Notes under the pieces: model-generated
The model's input: only the letters and a program-made list of their open reading frames with translations
The model's database searches: none
Told to the model about the DNA's origin: nothing
Made by a program: the position numbers and the translations under genes
Part shown: one piece after another, positions 17,023 through 26,686 of the stretch
Position numbering within the stretch: the first letter of the stretch is position 1
Layout of the letters: every line of letters starts with the position of its first letter
From: Pseudomonas sp. St316
GTDB lineage: Bacteria; Pseudomonadota; Gammaproteobacteria; Pseudomonadales; Pseudomonadaceae
Assembly (NCBI RefSeq): GCF_018325905.1
Contig: NZ_AP021901.1
Coordinates: 5,984,001 to 6,048,000 of the forward strand
Direction of reading: 5' to 3'
DNA length: 64,000 nt

Positions 17023-20000
17023 CTACGTTGAGGCGCCCTGAAAACGTCGCAGATCGAGCGTGAGCGGAAACTCGTCATCCATGGCCAGGCTGGGTATCGG
17101 AAGTTTCCCAGGTGTGTGTCCGAGACGGAAGAAACGCGCCATCCGCCGGCTCTCGGCCTCGTTGGCATTGACCGGCAGGCTGTCGTAGTTGCGCCCACCG
17201 GGATGGGCCACGTGATACTGACAGCCGCCCACGGAACGTTGCATCCAGGTGTCGAGCAAATCGAAGACCAACGGCGCATGCACCGGGATGGTCGGTTGCA
17301 GGCAGTTGGCCGGTTGCCAGGCGCGGAAACGCACCCCGGCGACGAACTCGCCGACCCGGCCGGTGGGTTGCAAGGGCACGGGCACACCATTGCAGGTCAG
17401 CAGGTAGCGTTGCGGCGCCAGGCCGCTGAGCTTGACCTGCAAGCGCTCCAGGGAGGAATCCACATAACGCACGGTGCCGCCCACGGCGCCCTCTTCCCCC
17501 AGCACATGCCAAGGCTCGAGGGCTTGGCGCAATTGCAGCTCGATGCCGCTGACCGCGTAATCGCCCACCTTGGGGAAGCGGAACTCCAGGTGCGCGGCGA
17601 ACCACTCGGCCCGTAGCGGGTAGCCGGCGGCGTTCAGTTCATGGATGACGTCGGCAAAATCCTGCTCGATAAAGTGCGGCAACAGGAAGCGGTCATGCAG
17701 CTCGGTGCCCCAGCGCGCCAGTTTCGCTGGCGCATAAGGCTCACGCCAGAACCGCGCCACCAGCGCCCGCAGCAGTAACTGCTGGGCCAGGCTCATGCGG
17801 GCGTGGGGTGGCATCTCGAAAGCACGCAACTCCAACAGGCCGAGACGCCCGGTGGCGCCGTCCGGCGAATAGAGCTTGTCGATGCAGAATTCGGCACGGT
17901 GCGTATTGCCGGTCACGTCGATCAACAGGTTGCGCAACAGGCGATCGACCAACCACGGTGGGCATTCCTCGCCGGGCTGTGGCATTTGCGCGAAAGCGAT
18001 TTCCAGTTCGTACAACGCGTCGTTGCGCGCCTCATCCACGCGAGGCGCCTGGGAGGTCGGGCCGATGAACAATCCGGAAAACAGGTAGGACAACGACGGG
18101 TGGTTATGCCAATAACTGATCAGGCTGCGCAGCAGGTCGGGACGCCGCAGAAACGGTGAGTCAGCCGGTGTCGCGCCACCCAGCACGAAATGGTTACCGC
18201 CGCCGGTGCCAGTGTGCCGGCCATCGATCATGAATTTCTCGGTGGTCAGTCGGGTCTGTCGCGCTTCTTCGTATAAAAATTCAGTGCGCTCGACCAACTC
18301 GTCCCAGGTCGCCGAGGGTTGCACGTTGACCTCGATCACACCCGGGTCGGGGGTGATGCGGAAATTGCCCAGGCGCGGGTCGCTCGGCGGCTCGTAGCCT
18401 TCCAACAAGACCGGGCAGTGCAACTCTTCAGCCGTTGCCTCGATGGCACTGACCAGTTCCAGGTAATCCTCGACCCGCTCCAGTGGCGGCATGAACAGGT
18501 AGAGCCGGCCATCGCGGGCCTCGGCACAGAAGGCGGTGCGGGTCAGCCAGTCGGCGGATTTGTCGATCTCCGGGACACGCTCCTGCTCGGCCGCCGGCTC
18601 GCCGTGACGCGCCAGTTGCTCGGTGCCGGGCAACTCGGGCAAGTCCTGGTTCGGATCGGTGGGATGGATGAACGGGTACTCGGCCGCCGTTACCCAAGGC
18701 TGGGACGCCAGTGGCAGTCGATAGCCCAGGGGCGAATCCCCCGGCACCAGGCGGCAGTGGTTGTCGCGCAGGTACCAGCGACCGCTTTGCCATTGATCGC
18801 CCTTGGCGGTACGGGCCAATGGCAGGACTTGGCCGATGACCTTGTCCAGGCCCTGGCTGAAGACCTTGCGCAACCGTGCACGCTCCAGGGCGTCCTCCAG
18901 GCGCGGGTCCTGGGCCGTGACATTGGAAGGCAATGCACCTTCGCGCCAGAGGTAATAGAAGTTGTCTTCGTAGGCCGGAAACACGAATCGCGCGGGAATT
19001 TTCAAACGCTCGGCAACGCTCGCCAGGAAACGCCCGGCCAGTTCGCCATCGGCGCCGTAGTCCTCCTGCTCATCGGCGATCAACGCACTGTTGTGCCAGA
19101 TCGGCACCCCGTCGCGCCGCCAATAGCAGTTGAGCGACCAGCGCGGCAATTGCTCGCCGGGGTACCACTTGCCCTGGCCGAAATGCACCAGCCCCTGGGG
19201 CGCATAGTGCTTGCGCATGCGCTGGAACAGCTCGGCGGAGAGCCGGCGCTTGTCCGGCCCGAGGGCGGCGGTGTTCCACTCGGCACCGTCCGGGTCATCG
19301 ATGGAGACAAAAGTCGGTTCACCGCCCATGGTCAGGCGCACGTCGCCCTCCAACAGGTCGGCGTCGATCTGGCGCCCCAGTGCCTGGATCGCCAGCCACT
19401 GTGCGTCGGTGTAAGGCTTGGTCACCCGCGGCGCTTCCCAGACCCGCTCGACGGACATTTCGTGGCTGAACTCACACTCGCAAGGCTCCACCAAGCCGCT
19501 GATCGGGGCCGCCGAGGACGGATCGGGACTACAGGCCAGCGGTATGTGGCCTTCACCGGCGAACAGCCCGGACGTCGCATCCAGGCCGATCCAGCCGGCA
19601 CCGGGCAAGTAGACCTCGCACCAGGCATGCAGGTCGGTAAAGTCCACCTCGGTGCCGGACGGGCCATCGAGGCTTTTCACATCGGCGGTCAACTGGATCA
19701 GGTACCCAGACACGAACCGCGCCGCCAGGCCGAGGTTGCGCAACAACTGCACCAACAGCCAGGCCGAGTCGCGGCAGGAGCCGGACGCGTGCTCCAGGGT
19801 GTGCTCCGGCGTCTGCACGCCGGGCTCCATGCGGATCAGGTAGTTGATGTCTTCGCTCAAGCGCTGGTTGAGCGCCACCAGGAAATCCACCGCCGGCAAT
19901 GGCGTGCGGTCGATGCCGTCCAGATACGCCTGGAACCTCGGCGTCAGCGGCAGGGTTTCCAGGTAGGGCGCCAGCTCCTTGCGCTCATCGGCGGCGTAGG

Positions 20001-20313
20001 CGAACGGGATCTTTTCGGCGTAGGGCTCGAGGAAAAAGTCGAACGGATTGAACACCGCCATTTCCGCCAGCAGATCGACCTCGATCCGCAGCTCCTCGGT
20101 TTTCTCGGGGAACACCAGCCGCGCCAGGTAGTTGCCCTGGGGGTCCTGCTGCCAGTTGATGAAATGCTGCTCGGGCGAAACCTTCAGCGCATAGGAAAGA
20201 ATCCGCGTGCGGCTGTGGGCCGCCGGGCGCAGGCGAACGATCTGCGGGCCGAGTTCGACAGCGCGGTCGTAGCGGTAATGCGTGACGTGATGCAATGCGA
20301 CATGGATCGACAC
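17023..20313 (-). CDS. Transglutaminase-like plus DUF2126 protein of the ATP-grasp/alpha-E cluster
   Basis: The protein has 1096 aa. I chose GTG 20313 (SIHVALHHVTHYRYDRAVEL) because AGGAGG lies seven bases upstream; the frame runs on to 20385 without a ribosome site. Residues 1-290 are a transglutaminase-like domain with Cys in GSCRDSAWL (about 203), His in FTDLHAWCEVY (about 241) and Asp in WIGLDATSGL. Residues about 310-1096 are DUF2126, with GGEPTFVSIDDPDGAEWN and GRHTGTGGGNHFVLGGATPA, resembling a glutamine-synthetase-like or ATP-using amidoligase region. It heads a three-gene set with the ATP-grasp/alpha-E and the small transglutaminase. Confidence 0.9.
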   Translation of the reverse strand: MSIHVALHHVTHYRYDRAVELGPQIVRLRPAAHSRTRILSYALKVSPEQHFINWQQDPQGNYLARLVFPEKTEELRIEVDLLAEMAVFNPFDFFLEPYAEKIPFAYAADERKELAPYLETLPLTPRFQAYLDGIDRTPLPAVDFLVALNQRLSEDINYLIRMEPGVQTPEHTLEHASGSCRDSAWLLVQLLRNLGLAARFVSGYLIQLTADVKSLDGPSGTEVDFTDLHAWCEVYLPGAGWIGLDATSGLFAGEGHIPLACSPDPSSAAPISGLVEPCECEFSHEMSVERVWEAPRVTKPYTDAQWLAIQALGRQIDADLLEGDVRLTMGGEPTFVSIDDPDGAEWNTAALGPDKRRLSAELFQRMRKHYAPQGLVHFGQGKWYPGEQLPRWSLNCYWRRDGVPIWHNSALIADEQEDYGADGELAGRFLASVAERLKIPARFVFPAYEDNFYYLWREGALPSNVTAQDPRLEDALERARLRKVFSQGLDKVIGQVLPLARTAKGDQWQSGRWYLRDNHCRLVPGDSPLGYRLPLASQPWVTAAEYPFIHPTDPNQDLPELPGTEQLARHGEPAAEQERVPEIDKSADWLTRTAFCAEARDGRLYLFMPPLERVEDYLELVSAIEATAEELHCPVLLEGYEPPSDPRLGNFRITPDPGVIEVNVQPSATWDELVERTEFLYEEARQTRLTTEKFMIDGRHTGTGGGNHFVLGGATPADSPFLRRPDLLRSLISYWHNHPSLSYLFSGLFIGPTSQAPRVDEARNDALYELEIAFAQMPQPGEECPPWLVDRLLRNLLIDVTGNTHRAEFCIDKLYSPDGATGRLGLLELRAFEMPPHARMSLAQQLLLRALVARFWREPYAPAKLARWGTELHDRFLLPHFIEQDFADVIHELNAAGYPLRAEWFAAHLEFRFPKVGDYAVSGIELQLRQALEPWHVLGEEGAVGGTVRYVDSSLERLQVKLSGLAPQRYLLTCNGVPVPLQPTGRVGEFVAGVRFRAWQPANCLQPTIPVHAPLVFDLLDTWMQRSVGGCQYHVAHPGGRNYDSLPVNANEAESRRMARFFRLGHTPGKLPIPSLAMDDEFPLTLDLRRFQGAST

Positions 20314-20487
20314 GACGTGCCTCCTGCGAGCCTGGGCGTTATCGAAAGCGGCGCAAGACTTATGCCATGCAGGCAGGCCGGACACTTTCTTTGTCTACTC
20401 AAGGCAGTAGAGCACTAAAAACGCGCGATGCCCGTATTCATCTGTAAAGGAATGCACATAAATGCGGCGCGACCGGCGTGAATCGAC

Positions 20488-20943
20488 TCAGCGACGCGGG
20501 CGGGAAGCCTTGGCGGCCTGGATGATCAGCGCGCGTTGGCGGCGGATGTCGACGAGTTTGCTGCGCATTTCCCGGTGGCGCTTGCTGTTGAGCAGTAGCA
20601 GTCCTAGTAACGGAAACAATAGACCTGTCATATAGACGATGGGATGCGGCTCGTAACCATAAGTGGGAACGACCGTGAGGAAGCAAAGCACGTAGAACGC
20701 GACGATCACCCGGAAACCCCATGACCGCCCTCGAATCATTACAAAATGACTCAAAGCCAGGACTGTGGCCAGCGTCAACGCTGCCAGAAACGAATATTTC
20801 GCCCGTTCCGGACTGCCTCGAAAATAAGTGCTCGACGCCAACGAAATCGACGCGGATAAAGCGAAACAGGCCAGAAAAAAAGCACAGATGAAGGTTGGAA
20901 AATAATGAGCGAGGAAAGCGCCCAAGGAAGACTTTCGATCCAT
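20488..20943 (-). CDS. Four-helix membrane protein, unknown (immunity-like candidate)
   Basis: This 151-aa protein has four hydrophobic segments at about residues 13-34, 49-69, 75-95 and 101-119, then a strongly basic tail (KRHREMRSKLVDIRRQRALI). ATG 20943 follows GGGGAAG. It is a paralogue of the broken gene at 21105-21568: both share FPxLGLLLL.S.R.REMR..LV.IR.QR at the fourth helix and tail. It lies downstream of the 306-aa protein on the same strand. Small duplicated polytopic proteins behind a larger hydrophobic protein resemble immunity genes, but nothing in the sequence proves this. Confidence 0.7.
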   Translation of the reverse strand: MDRKSSLGAFLAHYFPTFICAFFLACFALSASISLASSTYFRGSPERAKYSFLAALTLATVLALSHFVMIRGRSWGFRVIVAFYVLCFLTVVPTYGYEPHPIVYMTGLLFPLLGLLLLNSKRHREMRSKLVDIRRQRALIIQAAKASRPRR

Positions 20944-21104
20944 TATTCAACTTCCCCACATAGATCTACGGCGATTGTCCGCTGCCTGTTACCGGGTGAT
21001 GCCTAACGGGATTTGTGCTTGGCGATAGCGGCTCGGCGCCGGTAACGGAAAGTCCCAACACCACCGCCAATGGCCACACCCAGTGTGGACGTGCACGCGC
21101 AAAT

Positions 21105-21568
21105 TCATCGCTGTTCTCGCGAGGACCTGCTCAAAGCTTTCCTCAGGGATTCGCGCTGATGACGAATCTCGACGAGCTGCTGGCGCATCTCCCGCTGCCT
21201 TGCGCTTTGCAATAACAACAAGCCAAGAACAGGGAACAGTACCGCCAAGCCGTAAAGCGCTCGATGGGGAGCGTAGGCAATCATTGGCAGTACAAACACC
21301 AGACAACAAACAAACACCCCAACCAGCAACCATACCCAGCGCGGCCGCCCCCAAAGGACCATCAGGTTACCGTGCGCCACCAACAGCGTAACCGCTGCAC
21401 CCCCAGCATGATGTAAGCACCGCTTTGAGCTAGAGGCCACGATCGGAAATAGGTTATGAAAGCCAGCGAGATAGCCAAGGCAACTGAAATGTAAGCCGCA
21501 AAAATACCGGCAATAAACCCAATAAGATGTCTTTGGAAGAAACCTCGAAGTGTAAGTTCGTTGTTCAT
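21105..21568 (-). pseudogene. Frameshifted paralogue of the four-helix membrane protein
   Basis: Translation from ATG 21568 (MNNELTLRGFFQRHLIGFIA) gives helix 1 and the start of helix 2, then runs out of frame at the C5 run 21400-21404 (G5 on the coding strand). The remainder continues in another frame as GAAVTLLVAHGNLMVLWGR through two more helices to REMRQQLVEIRHQRESL and a stop at 21105. Adding one G gives a 154-aa protein that aligns without gaps to the 151-aa neighbour over this segment. Its ATG overlaps the stop of the 306-aa gene (ATGA). Real mutation or homopolymer error cannot be told apart here. Confidence 0.75.
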
Positions 21569-22485
21569 TCATCAAACTCTTCGTACAGGCCAATAGCGAT
21601 AGTCTTGACATTGCCTGATAGGGCGCTCCCGCTCAGCCCGATAGCGGCCCCAAGCGAATCCTTGATTTGGGTAATAGTGCCGTGCTTGAGTTCGGCGGCC
21701 GTGAAGCGCTTGGGTAACTCACCGGCAAGTTGCTTCAGCTTGAGCATTTTTGACGTCAAACGAGGATCATTGATACTCAACAATTCCTTGGTCAGCTTAG
21801 CCCGCTCCTGTCGATTCAAGCCCCGCAGCACCTCACGCAGAGTTTTACCGGTAGAAGCCTTGGCAACCCTTACCATTTTGATTGTCGTCAACGCAGAGGC
21901 TCCCACGCCGACCAACGAAGCGGCATCCAAGCCGATTGAGGCGTTTTGGTACCACGCCTCACTGTCGAGCCAGTCATTCGTTTGGGGGCTGGCAATTTCG
22001 AGGCTGGTGCGAACAAGTCCATTGACGCACTGGAGGCTGCTCGCGCCCGCCGCTGTCCAGGCAATTGCCACCATCACACCACTGGCTCCGGCACTGAACG
22101 GGACCAGGATGGTTCCACTGGCAATCACGACCCAGCTGATTACCGCTCCCGCACAAGAAAGTGTCGTGTTCACCGCCTCAATGACTAGACGCGACTCACG
22201 TGGATTGCTCTGTACCTGCTGGGCAAATTGCTCCGGCGCTATATATTTCTGCGCCTCGCGCAAGATGATCCGTTTGGGCTTGATGCTGCAAATCGGCTTG
22301 AACTCACGCAGAGTCACTACATTGAACTCAGCATCGATATACACCACACCCGCGCCAACGATGCTTGGATCGGCATCAATGGCGGCGAACAGGCGCGACA
22401 GGTTGATTTGGCTATCTATGCGGCGACGGGCCATCAACTGGGAGAGGCTGTTGTCCATGCCGATGCCGGGTAACGGAGTGCTCAT
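21565..22485 (-). CDS. Unrecognised 306-aa protein with hydrophobic segments
   Basis: The start MSTPLPGIGMDNSLSQLMAR at 22485 has AAGGA upstream; the longer frame to 22638 lacks this. Residues 1-100 are soluble-like, with an acidic/aliphatic stretch (VGAGVVYIDAEFNVVTLREF). About 108-150 is a glycine/alanine-rich hydrophobic region (SWVVIASGTILVPFSAGASG), with another at about 190-210 (ASIGLDAASLVGVGASALTT). The C-terminal 90 residues are basic and helical. No signal peptide and no enzyme motif that I know. It is coupled to a membrane protein gene that is duplicated downstream, suggesting a membrane-active effector with immunity partners; this is a guess from layout. Confidence 0.65.
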   Translation of the reverse strand: MSTPLPGIGMDNSLSQLMARRRIDSQINLSRLFAAIDADPSIVGAGVVYIDAEFNVVTLREFKPICSIKPKRIILREAQKYIAPEQFAQQVQSNPRESRLVIEAVNTTLSCAGAVISWVVIASGTILVPFSAGASGVMVAIAWTAAGASSLQCVNGLVRTSLEIASPQTNDWLDSEAWYQNASIGLDAASLVGVGASALTTIKMVRVAKASTGKTLREVLRGLNRQERAKLTKELLSINDPRLTSKMLKLKQLAGELPKRFTAAELKHGTITQIKDSLGAAIGLSGSALSGNVKTIAIGLYEEFDE

Positions 22486-22636
22486 ATGAATCGTCCTTGA
22501 GAATCGGAGGGTGCATCGTGACCAAGGCAGAACTGTGGCGAGGGGATTTAACTCCTCGCCACAAGAGGTTTTTTGCCTACTGCGGGGCATGGCCGGGCGC
22601 CACGATAACAAACGGCCAGCACCCTCGCTAGAAAGC

Positions 22637-22664
22637 AAAACGCCAGCACTGAGGCTGGCGTTTT
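22637..22664 (-). terminator. Intrinsic terminator after the ygiQ-type gene
   Basis: AAAACGCCAGC-ACTGAG-GCTGGCGTTTT: a perfect stem 18 bp downstream of the radical SAM gene's stop on the minus strand, with A and T runs on both sides. The rest of 22486-22636 shows no gene. Confidence 0.85.
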
Positions 22665-22681
22665 ACGTTGTCGCTCAAGGA

Positions 22682-24982
22682 TCAGCGCGGCACGACAGGC
22701 TTGCGCGCCGGTTTCGGGCCTTTGCCCTTGGCGGCGTCCTTGCGTTCCTTGGCGGCCTGCTGGTTGCGGGCGAATGCCGCGGCCTTGGCTTGCTCGCGCT
22801 TGTCCCACGAGTTGCCGCCGTCGCTGGCGCGCGGTGGCAGGCCGGTGTGCTGGGTCAGGATCTTGGTGGTTTCCTTGCCCACCTTGTGGCTGCCGGCTGG
22901 CGTCGAGTTCTTGCGACGAGCGCTCTGGTAGCTGTCGGTGGCCGGCTGGTGCAACGGAATCAATTGGTTCTTGCCCGGCCCGATCAGATCGGCCCGGCCC
23001 ATACGGGTCAGCGCTTCACGCAGCATCGGCCAACCCTTGGGGTCGTGATAACGCAGGAAGGCCTTGTGCAGGCGGCGCTGCTCCTCGCTCTTGACGATGG
23101 TCACCGCGTCGCTCTTGTAGGTGACCTTGCGCAGCGGGTTCTTGCCCGAGTGATACATGGCGGTCGCCGTGGCCATCGGCGACGGATAGAACGCCTGCAC
23201 CTGGTCGGCGCGGAAACCGTTGCCCTTGAGCCACAGCGCCAGGTTCATCATGTCTTCATCGGTGGTGCCCGGGTGGGCGGCGATGAAGTACGGAATCAGG
23301 TACTGCTCTTTCCCGGCTTCCTTGGTGTACTTCTCGAACATCCGCTTGAATTTGTCATAGCTGCCGATGCCCGGCTTCATCATCTGGTTGAGCGGGCCTT
23401 CCTCGGTATGCTCCGGCGCGATCTTCAGGTAACCGCCGACGTGGTGGGTCACCAGCTCCTTGACGTATTCCGGCGACTCGACCGCCAGGTCGTAACGCAG
23501 GCCGGAGGCAATCAGGATCTTCTTCACCCCAGGCAAGGCCCGGGCGCTGCGGTACAACTGGATCAGCGAAGAATGGTCGGTGTTCAGGTTCGGGCAGATG
23601 CCGGGGAACACGCACGACGGCTTACGGCACGCGGATTCGATTTCCGGGCTCTTGCAGGCGATGCGGTACATGTTCGCGGTCGGGCCGCCGAGGTCGGAAA
23701 TGACGCCGGTGAAGCCTGGGACCTTGTCGCGGATCTCTTCGATTTCGCGAATGATCGACTCTTCGGAACGGTTCTGGATGATCCGACCTTCGTGCTCGGT
23801 GATCGAGCAGAACGTGCAGCCGCCAAAGCAGCCACGCATGATGTTCACCGAGAAACGGATCATCTCGTAGGCCGGGATCTTCTCCTTGCCGTACGCCGGA
23901 TGGGGAACACGTGCGTAAGGCATGCCAAACACGTAGTCCATTTCTTCGGTGGTCATCGGAATGGGCGGCGGGTTGAACCAGACATCAACTTCGCCGTGCT
24001 TCTGCACCAACGCACGAGCATTGCCCGGGTTGGTTTCCAGGTGAAGCACGCGGTTGGCGTGGGCGTAGAGCACCGCGTCGCCACGAACCTTTTCCACCGA
24101 TGGCAGGCGAATCACGGTTTTGTCGCGGGTCATTTTCGGGCTTGCCAGGATCTGCACGACCTTGGCTTCGCTCGGATCTTCAACCGGCCCTTTTTCCTGC
24201 TCGATGGCGCAGGCCTGGGTGTCCTGGGTGTTCACGTACGGGTTGATGATCTTGTCGATCTTGCCCGGACGGTCGATGCGCGTGGAATCGACTTCGTACC
24301 AGTCTTTAGGCGTATCACGACGGATGAAGGCCGTACCGCGCACGTCGGTGATGTCTTCGATCTTGTGGCCGTAGGACAGGCGCTGGGCGACTTCGACGAT
24401 CGCCCGCTCGGCGTTGCCGTAGAGCAGGATATCGGCGCAGGCGTCGATCAGGATCGAGTTGCGGACACGGTCCTGCCAGTAATCGTAGTGAGCGATACGG
24501 CGCAGCGACGCTTCGATACCACCCAGCACGATCGGCACATGCTTGTAGGCTTCCTTGCAGCGCTGGCTGTAGACCAGGCTCGCACGGTCCGGCCGCTTGC
24601 CCGCCATGCCACCCGGGGTGTAGGCGTCGTCGGAGCGAATCTTCTTGTCAGCGGTGTAGCGGTTGATCATCGAGTCCATGTTGCCGGCCGCGACACCGAA
24701 AAACAGGTTGGGCTCGCCAAGCTTCATGAAGTCGTCTTTGGACTGCCAGTTCGGCTGGGCAATGATCCCGACGCGAAAGCCCTGGGCTTCCAGCAAACGG
24801 CCAATGATCGCCATGCCGAACGACGGGTGATCGACGTAGGCGTCACCGGTCACGATGATGATGTCGCATGAATCCCAGCCGAGCTGATCCATCTCCTCCC
24901 TGCTCATGGGCAGGAACGGCGCCGGACCGAAACATTCGGCCCAGTACTTGGGATAGTCAAATAACGGCTTGGCTGCTTGCAT
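22682..24982 (-). CDS. ygiQ: YgiQ-family radical SAM protein
   Basis: The protein has 766 aa, near the family's usual length. The start [20 protein letters not shown] at 24982 was chosen over a TTG further up. An N-terminal B12-binding-like domain ([20 protein letters not shown]) precedes the radical SAM core, whose cluster motif is [15 protein letters not shown] at about residue 385 (CxxxCxxC). The C-terminus is a long lysine- and alanine-rich tail. The reaction is unknown in this family. It is monocistronic, with a terminator behind it. Confidence 0.93.
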   Translation of the reverse strand: MQAAKPLFDYPKYWAECFGPAPFLPMSREEMDQLGWDSCDIIIVTGDAYVDHPSFGMAIIGRLLEAQGFRVGIIAQPNWQSKDDFMKLGEPNLFFGVAAGNMDSMINRYTADKKIRSDDAYTPGGMAGKRPDRASLVYSQRCKEAYKHVPIVLGGIEASLRRIAHYDYWQDRVRNSILIDACADILLYGNAERAIVEVAQRLSYGHKIEDITDVRGTAFIRRDTPKDWYEVDSTRIDRPGKIDKIINPYVNTQDTQACAIEQEKGPVEDPSEAKVVQILASPKMTRDKTVIRLPSVEKVRGDAVLYAHANRVLHLETNPGNARALVQKHGEVDVWFNPPPIPMTTEEMDYVFGMPYARVPHPAYGKEKIPAYEMIRFSVNIMRGCFGGCTFCSITEHEGRIIQNRSEESIIREIEEIRDKVPGFTGVISDLGGPTANMYRIACKSPEIESACRKPSCVFPGICPNLNTDHSSLIQLYRSARALPGVKKILIASGLRYDLAVESPEYVKELVTHHVGGYLKIAPEHTEEGPLNQMMKPGIGSYDKFKRMFEKYTKEAGKEQYLIPYFIAAHPGTTDEDMMNLALWLKGNGFRADQVQAFYPSPMATATAMYHSGKNPLRKVTYKSDAVTIVKSEEQRRLHKAFLRYHDPKGWPMLREALTRMGRADLIGPGKNQLIPLHQPATDSYQSARRKNSTPAGSHKVGKETTKILTQHTGLPPRASDGGNSWDKREQAKAAAFARNQQAAKERKDAAKGKGPKPARKPVVPR

Positions 24983-25080
24983 GTCGATAACCGGTATAAA
25001 AGATGAAAAATCGCGGGCGCGGAATATAGCACAAAAAATAACCAATTCCGACGGCTATGGTCGGAAATTGGTGGCGCACT

Positions 25081-25170
25081 GTGGGAGCGAGCTTGCTCGC
25101 GATGGCGGTGTAACTGTCAGCACATGCGTTGAATGGGCTGTCCCCTTCGCGAGCAAGCTCGCTCCCACAG
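25081..25170. repeat. REP pair between ygiQ and dnaB
   Basis: GTGGGAGCGAGCTTGCTCGC and GCGAGCAAGCTCGCTCCCAC, converging, about 46 bp apart. The right arm ends one base before the dnaB stop codon. Confidence 0.9.
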
Positions 25171-25171
25171 G

Positions 25172-26569
25172 TTATTCGTCGTCATCAAAATTGTAGCTAC
25201 CCGGCGCCAAGTTCTCGAAGCGGGTGTATTTACCGATGAATGCCAGGCGGATGAAACCGATCGGGCCGTTCCGCTGCTTGCCGATGATGATTTCGGCGAT
25301 GCCCTTGTGCTCCGTCTCCGGGTGATACACCTCGTCTCGGTACACGAACATGATGACGTCGGCGTCCTGCTCGATCGCTCCGGATTCCCGCAAGTCGGAG
25401 TTCACCGGACGCTTGTTGGGGCGCTGCTCCAAGGAACGGTTCAACTGGGAAAGCGCCACCACCGGGCAGTTGAATTCCTTGGCCAGGGCCTTGAGGGAAC
25501 GAGAGATTTCGGAGATCTCGTTGGTCCGGTTGTCGCCGCTGGAACCGGGGATCTGCATCAGTTGCAGGTAGTCGATCATGATCAGGCCGACCTCACCGTG
25601 CTCACGTACCAGGCGACGGGTCCGGGCACGCATTTCCGACGGGCTGATACCCGCGGTATCGTCGATGAACAGCTTGCGATCGTTGAGCAGATTGACCGCC
25701 GATGTCAGGCGCGGCCAGTCATCGTCTTCCAGTTGGCCGGAACGGACCTTGGTCTGGTCGATACGCCCCAGGGACGAAAGCATACGCATGATCAGCGATT
25801 CGCCTGGCATCTCGAGGGAGTACACCAGCACGGCCTTGTCGCTGCGCAGCACGGCGTTTTCCACCAGGTTCATCGCAAAGGTGGTTTTACCCATGGACGG
25901 ACGGCCGGCGACGATGATCAGGTCGGACGGTTGCAAGCCGCTGGTCTTCTCATCGAGGTCGGTGTAGCCGGTGGACAGGCCGGTGATGGCGTTGTCCGTG
26001 TTGAACAAGGTGTCGATGCGGTCGATGGCCTTGGTCAGCAGGTCGTTGACGCTGACCGGGCCGCCGGTTTTCGGCCGGGCCTCGGCGATCTGGAAGATCT
26101 GCCGCTCGGCTTCGTCAAGGATCTCGGCGGCGGTGCGGCCTTCCGGGTTGAAGGCGCTGTCGGCGATCTCGGTGCTGATGCCGATCAACTGGCGCAAGGT
26201 CGCCCGCTCGCGCACGATCTGCGCATAAGCCTTGATGTTGGCGACCGACGGCGTGTTTTTCGCCAGTTCGCCCAGGTAACCGAGGCCGCCGACCTGGGAC
26301 GTCTGGCCTTCCTTGTCCAATTGCTCGGACAAGGTCACCACGTCGATCGGCATGTTCTGATCGGCCAGCTTGGCGATCGCACGGAAAATCAGGCGGTGGT
26401 CATGCCGGTAGAAATCGCCGTCGGAGACTTGATCGAGCACGCGTTCCCAGGCGTTGTTGTCCAGCATCAGGCCACCGAGCACGGCCTGTTCGGCCTCGAT
26501 GGAATGCGGAGGCACCTTCAGGGCAGCGGTTTGCAGATCGTATTGCTCGGGAGCGGTGATTTCGTTCAT
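25172..26569 (-). CDS. dnaB: Replicative DNA helicase DnaB
   Basis: This 465-aa hexameric helicase unwinds the fork and recruits primase. The N-terminal collar domain begins with SIEAEQAVLGGLMLDN. The RecA-like C-terminal domain has Walker A in GRPSMGKTTFAMN at about residue 235 and Walker B in LIMIDYLQLMQ at about 340, followed by the DnaB SRSLKALAKEFNCPVVALSQ segment. ATG 26569 (MNEITAPEQYD) was chosen over a GTG six bases upstream. It lies downstream of rplI behind a terminator, so it probably has its own promoter. Confidence 0.97.
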   Translation of the reverse strand: MNEITAPEQYDLQTAALKVPPHSIEAEQAVLGGLMLDNNAWERVLDQVSDGDFYRHDHRLIFRAIAKLADQNMPIDVVTLSEQLDKEGQTSQVGGLGYLGELAKNTPSVANIKAYAQIVRERATLRQLIGISTEIADSAFNPEGRTAAEILDEAERQIFQIAEARPKTGGPVSVNDLLTKAIDRIDTLFNTDNAITGLSTGYTDLDEKTSGLQPSDLIIVAGRPSMGKTTFAMNLVENAVLRSDKAVLVYSLEMPGESLIMRMLSSLGRIDQTKVRSGQLEDDDWPRLTSAVNLLNDRKLFIDDTAGISPSEMRARTRRLVREHGEVGLIMIDYLQLMQIPGSSGDNRTNEISEISRSLKALAKEFNCPVVALSQLNRSLEQRPNKRPVNSDLRESGAIEQDADVIMFVYRDEVYHPETEHKGIAEIIIGKQRNGPIGFIRLAFIGKYTRFENLAPGSYNFDDDE

Positions 26570-26612
26570 GGCCACTTCTGGTTATGAAAATCAGCAATTG
26601 CAGAAAGACAAA

Positions 26613-26641
26613 GGGCACGACCTGTAAACAGGATCGTGCCC
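26613..26641 (-). terminator. Intrinsic terminator of the ribosomal rpsF-rplI operon
   Basis: On the minus strand GGGCACGA and TCGTGCCC enclose CCTG/CAGG with a four-base loop and are followed by TTTGTCTTT. It lies 46 bp after the rplI stop codon and before dnaB. Confidence 0.85.
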
Positions 26642-26686
26642 GATGTTACCGGCAAGCACCCGAGGGTGCCAGCCGACAGGTGTTGC

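Noticed and set aside
21400-21404. Programmed -1 frameshift in the broken membrane protein gene
   Set aside because: No X-XXY-YYZ slippery heptamer or downstream stem of note; a one-base loss is simpler. Also considered for the other two sites, with the same conclusion.
22511-24871. 786-codon open frame on the plus strand opposite ygiQ
   Set aside because: Shadow frame: high GC at third positions opens the antisense frame. The minus strand encodes a complete radical SAM protein with its CxxxCxxC motif.
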